From NCBI RefSeq assembly GCF_039710355.1, contig NZ_JBDKWZ010000005.1, positions 248,001 through 312,000 of the forward strand: DNA of 64,000 nt, written 5' to 3'. The position numbers and the translations under genes were made by a program. Each line of letters begins with the position of its first letter. Within the stretch, counting starts at the first letter, position 1. The notes under the pieces were generated by a model. The model did no database searches, was not told the origin of the DNA, and saw nothing but the letters and a program-made list of their open reading frames with translations. Positions 60,302-64,000 of the stretch are shown here, piece by piece. Source of the DNA: Rapidithrix thailandica (lineage in GTDB: Bacteria; Bacteroidota; Bacteroidia; Cytophagales; Flammeovirgaceae).

Positions 60302-61405
60302 ATGTCAGAAACTACAAATGATCAATACCATGCCCATGTAGACTGGGATTTTGTATTAGAGACGATCCGTAATGAAAAGTGCGTCTTACTTATTGGCAAG
60401 GAATTACCCCAGTTACAAAGCGGGGAATCGTTGGAAGATGCATTGATCGACCACCTGGATGTGGAGAACAATGAAAATGTGGTCAATTACTATCAGAATG
60501 ATGAATTCTTTTTGTTTAAAAACCCCATTGCCAAAACCCGCACCTATTATAAAATCAAGGATTGTTTTCGGCAACCTTATTATGAAGATATTTACCATAA
60601 AATCGCCCAAATTCCCTTTCACTTGGTATTATCGGTTTCTCCGGATTTGTATCTGAAAAAGACCTTTGAAAAATACAAATTGCCCCATCACTTTGATTTC
60701 TACCATAAAAAACGAAACCCCAAAGAGGTGCCCGGTCCCAGTAAAAGTCAACCCCTGTTGTATAATTTGTTTGGCAGTGTGGAAGAAGAAGAGTCCTTGA
60801 TACTGACCCACGATGATTTGTTTGACTTTTTGTTGGCCTTGTTTGGCAACCGCGATTTGCCTACGGACCTGCGCAATACACTGGAATCGGCCGACAATTT
60901 TATTTTTTTAGGGTTTAAGTTTGACAAGTGGTATGTACAGTTGCTTCTGCGCCTGTTAAAATTACACAATGAAAGTTATAGCTTTTCCCGCTACGCTTCT
61001 AACAAAGTGCTCAGTGCGGATACTATTAAGATTTGTTATGATCAATTTAAGATAGAATTTATTAATAATAACATTGTAGAATTTGTAGATACGCTGTATC
61101 AAAAATGCCAGGACAAACACTTGCTCAAAGAATTGGGCGATGCGGATTTGAGTGTATCAGCCAAAATTGAAAACTGTATAGAACAGGATGAAATTGATCA
61201 AGCTTTAGCACTCTTGAAGGAGTTCTTTGAACAAAAGGAAGAGGAGGAATTGGGAGACGACTCCCGTTTGCTTTCCAGCCGGCAAAGTCGCTTGCAACGA
61301 AAAGTAAACCAGGGTGTTATCGATGAAAATGATGCGGGAATTGAAGCCAATAAAATCAAGCAAGCCGTATTGGATTTGTGCAAAGAAGTAAAACTATTGG
61401 AATAG
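60302..61405 (+). CDS. Divergent SIR2-like protein with C-terminal EAD11-like domain
   Basis: 367 residues. Residues ~15-225 follow the layout of SIR2-like conflict proteins: KCVLLIGKEL (31-35 in place of the GAGxS loop), HLVLSVSPDLYLKKTF, LLYNLFGSVEEEESLILTHD (Phe157 where sirtuins have the LHG His), and FIFLGFKFDKWYVQLLL. A helical EAD11-like domain closes the protein (IENCIEQDEIDQALALLKEF, RLQRKVNQGVIDENDAGIEA, NKIKQAVLDL), matching the domain of the divergent neighbour. Typical members deplete NAD+ on infection; loss of the Gly loop and His makes catalysis doubtful here. Probably co-transcribed with the nSTAND gene 139 bases downstream. Confidence 0.8.
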   Translation: MSETTNDQYHAHVDWDFVLETIRNEKCVLLIGKELPQLQSGESLEDALIDHLDVENNENVVNYYQNDEFFLFKNPIAKTRTYYKIKDCFRQPYYEDIYHKIAQIPFHLVLSVSPDLYLKKTFEKYKLPHHFDFYHKKRNPKEVPGPSKSQPLLYNLFGSVEEEESLILTHDDLFDFLLALFGNRDLPTDLRNTLESADNFIFLGFKFDKWYVQLLLRLLKLHNESYSFSRYASNKVLSADTIKICYDQFKIEFINNNIVEFVDTLYQKCQDKHLLKELGDADLSVSAKIENCIEQDEIDQALALLKEFFEQKEEEELGDDSRLLSSRQSRLQRKVNQGVIDENDAGIEANKIKQAVLDLCKEVKLLE

Positions 61406-61544
61406 CTTGCCGATATGATGAAGCCTTAATGCCCCTGCCTCCCAAACGGCTGACCACATATTGATGCCTTCGTATGCATCCAACCATGGTACACCTTGAA
61501 TAGTACTGATTGTTTTCTTTTAGTCAAATGACCCTAGACAAACC

Positions 61545-64000
61545 GTGAGTGAAAAATTACATAGATATCCCGGAGTGAAGCCCTTTTCCGTGACTGAAAA
61601 GAACCTGTTTTTTGGCCGGGAAAAGGACATCCAACAACTCACCAAATTTATCAATATAGAACAGTTGGTGGTGTTGTATTCGAAATCCGGCTTGGGAAAA
61701 AGCTCTTTGTTGAATGCCGGGGTTATCCCGGTGATCGAAGCCGAAACTGACTATGAGCCGATCAGCATCCGGTTTGGTAGCTATCAGGCCGGAAGCCAAT
61801 ACTCTCCTTTGGAAGTGTTAGTGAAAAAAATAGCTGCGAACCAGCCTAAAGTTTCCTTTCTGGACAAGATATGTGAAGGGGAACGCTCCCTCTGGTATTA
61901 CCTGAAAAATATACAGATTCACCGGAAAACCAACCGCAGCTTTTTCCTGGTATTTGATCAGTTCGAAGAGCTATTCACGTATCCGCGGAAGCAAGTCAAT
62001 CAATTCAAAAGTGAATTGGCCGATGTGTTGCATAGTGTGATCCCGCAAAAATACCGGGCGGCCATGGAAGAGAAGAGCCAGACGAACCCGGAGTTTCTGT
62101 CGGATCACGAATTGGAGTTGCTCTATCAACCCTTGAACATCAAGGTACTGATGGCGATCCGTTCGGACAAAATGAGCCTGATGAATCAGTTAAAAGATTA
62201 TTTGCCGGGCGTGTTGAATAAGACTTACGAATTGGGTGCTTTGAGTCCGATACAGGCCGAAGATGCCATTCTGAATCCCGCCTATAAAAGAGGAGAGGAG
62301 TTTATTTGCCCGCCTTTTGATTTTAGTGACATCGCCTTGGACAGGATTCTGGGTTTTTTGACTAAAGGAGGAGAGCAAAAGATTGAGTCCTTTCAGTTGC
62401 AGATTATTTGCCAGTCGGTGGAAAGCATGGTCTTGGAAGAGGGAAAGCGCTTGGTTGAGCCGGAAGACTTGGGAGATATCAGCAATTTTTTTAAAAACTA
62501 CTATGATAATTTAATCGCGAAAATTCCCGATCCGGACGACCGGGTCAATGCCCGGGTATTTATTGAAGAAGGGTTGATATTTGAAGATGACCAACGCAGG
62601 TTGAGTTTGTACGAAGGGCAGATTTATAAAAACTACAACATCAGTAAAGAACTCCTCCGGCAGTTAGTCAACACCCATTTGCTCCGGGCGGAACCCAACA
62701 CTGCAGGAGGCTTTTCTTTTGAATTGAGTCACGATTCGTTGGTGGTGCCGATTCTGAATGCCAAGCAAAAACGTTTGGCTCTGGAAGCGGAAGCCAATGC
62801 CCAGCGAAAGTTGGAGGAAGAACGTCTGGCCGAGCAAAAACGCCTGGAAGAAGAGCGAAAAGAACAATCGGTAAAATATACCAAACGCATCGCTGTCATT
62901 ATTGGCGTGGCTTTGATTCTTTCCATGGGTTTGTCCATCCTTGCCTACCTGGACCGGAAGGAGGCCCTTCGCAGTTCTCAGCAACTGGAAATTGCCATGG
63001 ATTCGCTGGAAATAAAGCGACATCAGTTAGAAGACTTGTTAAAAATATTGCGGCTGGAGAAAGATACTGCCGAAATGCGCAGGGTTGAGGCCGAATTGTT
63101 ACGTGTGGAAGCGGATGAGCAAAGGCGATATGCCGAAGAACAACGTCTGATTGCTTTGGAACAGGCTTTTAGCTTGCAAAAGCAACTACAACGATATGAT
63201 ATTTTAAAGAACGAAGCCCGTTGGTTGGGAAATCTGACGGAGAAGCAAAAAGAGTTTGCCGTGGATACGCTTTTGCGATTGGTAGACCGTCCTGCTCAGT
63301 ACAATATGGTGAAAAATTCCATGGTGCTGGCGGCAGAATCAAAATTACATGCGCAAAATAACTTGTTGATGTCATTAAAGTTGGCCAAGGAGGCCTTGGC
63401 CATCAACCGTAATTCCATTACACAAACCGTCACCGAGCATATCCCTGACAATCTGCTATTGCCTCAAACCACCTTTGTGCAAGACCGGCCACTAGAAACT
63501 GTGGTGATCACACCTGACAACCAGCAGGCAATGATGGCAAACGCTTACCAAGATGAATTGCTCATCTTGGATTTGTCAACAGGAAAGAGACAGAGAGTAC
63601 AAGCACATAGGGGGGGAGTCAGTAAGATGGCCCTTTCATCGGATGGAAGCATACTTGTGACCGCAGGTACATATGATAAAACCGTTAAAATATGGCCGCT
63701 TTCCAGTATGGTTCCGGTCACCCTCTCAGGAAATGAAACCAATGTCCGGAACGTATTGATTTCCCAAGACGGAAAGTTATTGGCCGTGAGCCTGGAAGAC
63801 GGCAGCCTGAAACTCTGGAACCGGGCAGGGCAATTGGTAAAATCTTTTACAACATATGATCGAATTAACTCTATGGTGTTTGGGCTGGGAGGAAGGTACT
63901 TGTTTGTAGGCTTGTACGATAAGGTGGAAGTGATCGATGTAGCTGTGGAGAAAGTGATAGGTGTGTTGGAAACAGGGTATTCGGACAATAATGCCATGGC
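61545..64000 (+). CDS. nSTAND ATPase with membrane helix, coiled coils and WD40 repeats (cut by window end)
   Basis: At least 818 residues, open at the right edge. GTG start at 61545: the frame is closed by TAG at 61521 and no ATG lies between. NTPase domain: GREKDIQQL, Walker A SKSGLGKSS (46-54), Walker B FFLVFDQFEELF (Asp138), then a winged-helix-like end (LLRAEPNTAGGFSFELSHDS). Coiled coil (EAEANAQRKLEEERLAEQKR), one membrane helix near 449-470 (VIIGVALILSMGLSILAYL), more coiled coil, a helical part (~540-620), and WD40 blades from about 640 (LVTAGTYDKTVKIWPL, LLAVSLEDGSLKLW). The build is that of STAND sensors in which ligand binding triggers oligomerisation. It is the likely core of the locus. 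Confidence 0.88.
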   Translation, partial: MSEKLHRYPGVKPFSVTEKNLFFGREKDIQQLTKFINIEQLVVLYSKSGLGKSSLLNAGVIPVIEAETDYEPISIRFGSYQAGSQYSPLEVLVKKIAANQPKVSFLDKICEGERSLWYYLKNIQIHRKTNRSFFLVFDQFEELFTYPRKQVNQFKSELADVLHSVIPQKYRAAMEEKSQTNPEFLSDHELELLYQPLNIKVLMAIRSDKMSLMNQLKDYLPGVLNKTYELGALSPIQAEDAILNPAYKRGEEFICPPFDFSDIALDRILGFLTKGGEQKIESFQLQIICQSVESMVLEEGKRLVEPEDLGDISNFFKNYYDNLIAKIPDPDDRVNARVFIEEGLIFEDDQRRLSLYEGQIYKNYNISKELLRQLVNTHLLRAEPNTAGGFSFELSHDSLVVPILNAKQKRLALEAEANAQRKLEEERLAEQKRLEEERKEQSVKYTKRIAVIIGVALILSMGLSILAYLDRKEALRSSQQLEIAMDSLEIKRHQLEDLLKILRLEKDTAEMRRVEAELLRVEADEQRRYAEEQRLIALEQAFSLQKQLQRYDILKNEARWLGNLTEKQKEFAVDTLLRLVDRPAQYNMVKNSMVLAAESKLHAQNNLLMSLKLAKEALAINRNSITQTVTEHIPDNLLLPQTTFVQDRPLETVVITPDNQQAMMANAYQDELLILDLSTGKRQRVQAHRGGVSKMALSSDGSILVTAGTYDKTVKIWPLSSMVPVTLSGNETNVRNVLISQDGKLLAVSLEDGSLKLWNRAGQLVKSFTTYDRINSMVFGLGGRYLFVGLYDKVEVIDVAVEKVIGVLETGYSDNNAM

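Noticed and set aside
61528..61544. ATG start for the nSTAND gene
   Set aside because: The ATG at 61528 is in another frame and meets a stop after six codons; the GTG at 61545 is the only suitable start.

Overview
The window comes from a member of the Bacteroidota, most like a Cytophagales lineage. The evidence is a SusC/SusD pair, a TssD (Hcp) of the Bacteroidota type VI secretion class, a PNGase F-like secreted protein, TAnnTTTG-type -7 promoter boxes, AT-rich leaders with few Shine-Dalgarno sequences, many lipoproteins, and a free-standing B-type tryptophan synthase beta chain. No tRNA, rRNA or CRISPR array was seen. The species cannot be named from the sequence.

Layout. 1-10.4 kb: end of an unidentified gene, a YwqK-like secreted protein, prfA, an iron-type TonB receptor with a PepSY membrane protein behind paired palindromic operators, a PepSY-like secreted protein, a 2OG-Fe(II) oxygenase, an isoaspartyl peptidase and a P-loop protein. 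10.5-16.3 kb (minus strand): a type VI secretion module running TssD, a 481-residue metzincin-like effector, then a tandem array of four lipoproteins with PepSY-like C-termini separated by three truncated effector tails. 16.7-23.6 kb: a MoxR-type ATPase and a four-gene two-component signalling cluster. 24.2-35.6 kb: TrpB2, a PNGase F-like protein, an M14 carboxypeptidase, a PBP4-type carboxypeptidase, anaerobic ribonucleotide reductase NrdD/NrdG and a membrane-anchored MutS-like ATPase.

36-59 kb is mostly housekeeping: altronate dehydratase, an SMP-30-like lipoprotein, 5-formyl-THF cyclo-ligase, NUDIX, galE, gpmI, Rieske, fructosamine kinase, saccharopine dehydrogenase-like, acyl-CoA carboxylase beta, PhoD, SusC/SusD, an ECF sigma factor and CorA. 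A REP-associated transposase (42.4-43.2 kb) lies between two copies of its palindrome and carries a third copy inside its own reading frame. A fourth copy serves as a terminator at 38.9 kb.

59.3-64 kb is a predicted conflict (immunity-like) locus. It holds an effector-associated-domain (EAD11-like) adaptor, a divergent SIR2-like protein with the same EAD at its C-terminus, and an nSTAND ATPase with a membrane segment, coiled coils and WD40 repeats, cut by the window edge. This locus and the type VI array are the strongest candidates for undescribed systems. Degenerate octamer tracts (family TTCANTCC) recur at the ends of several transcription units, often paired with an inverted arm.
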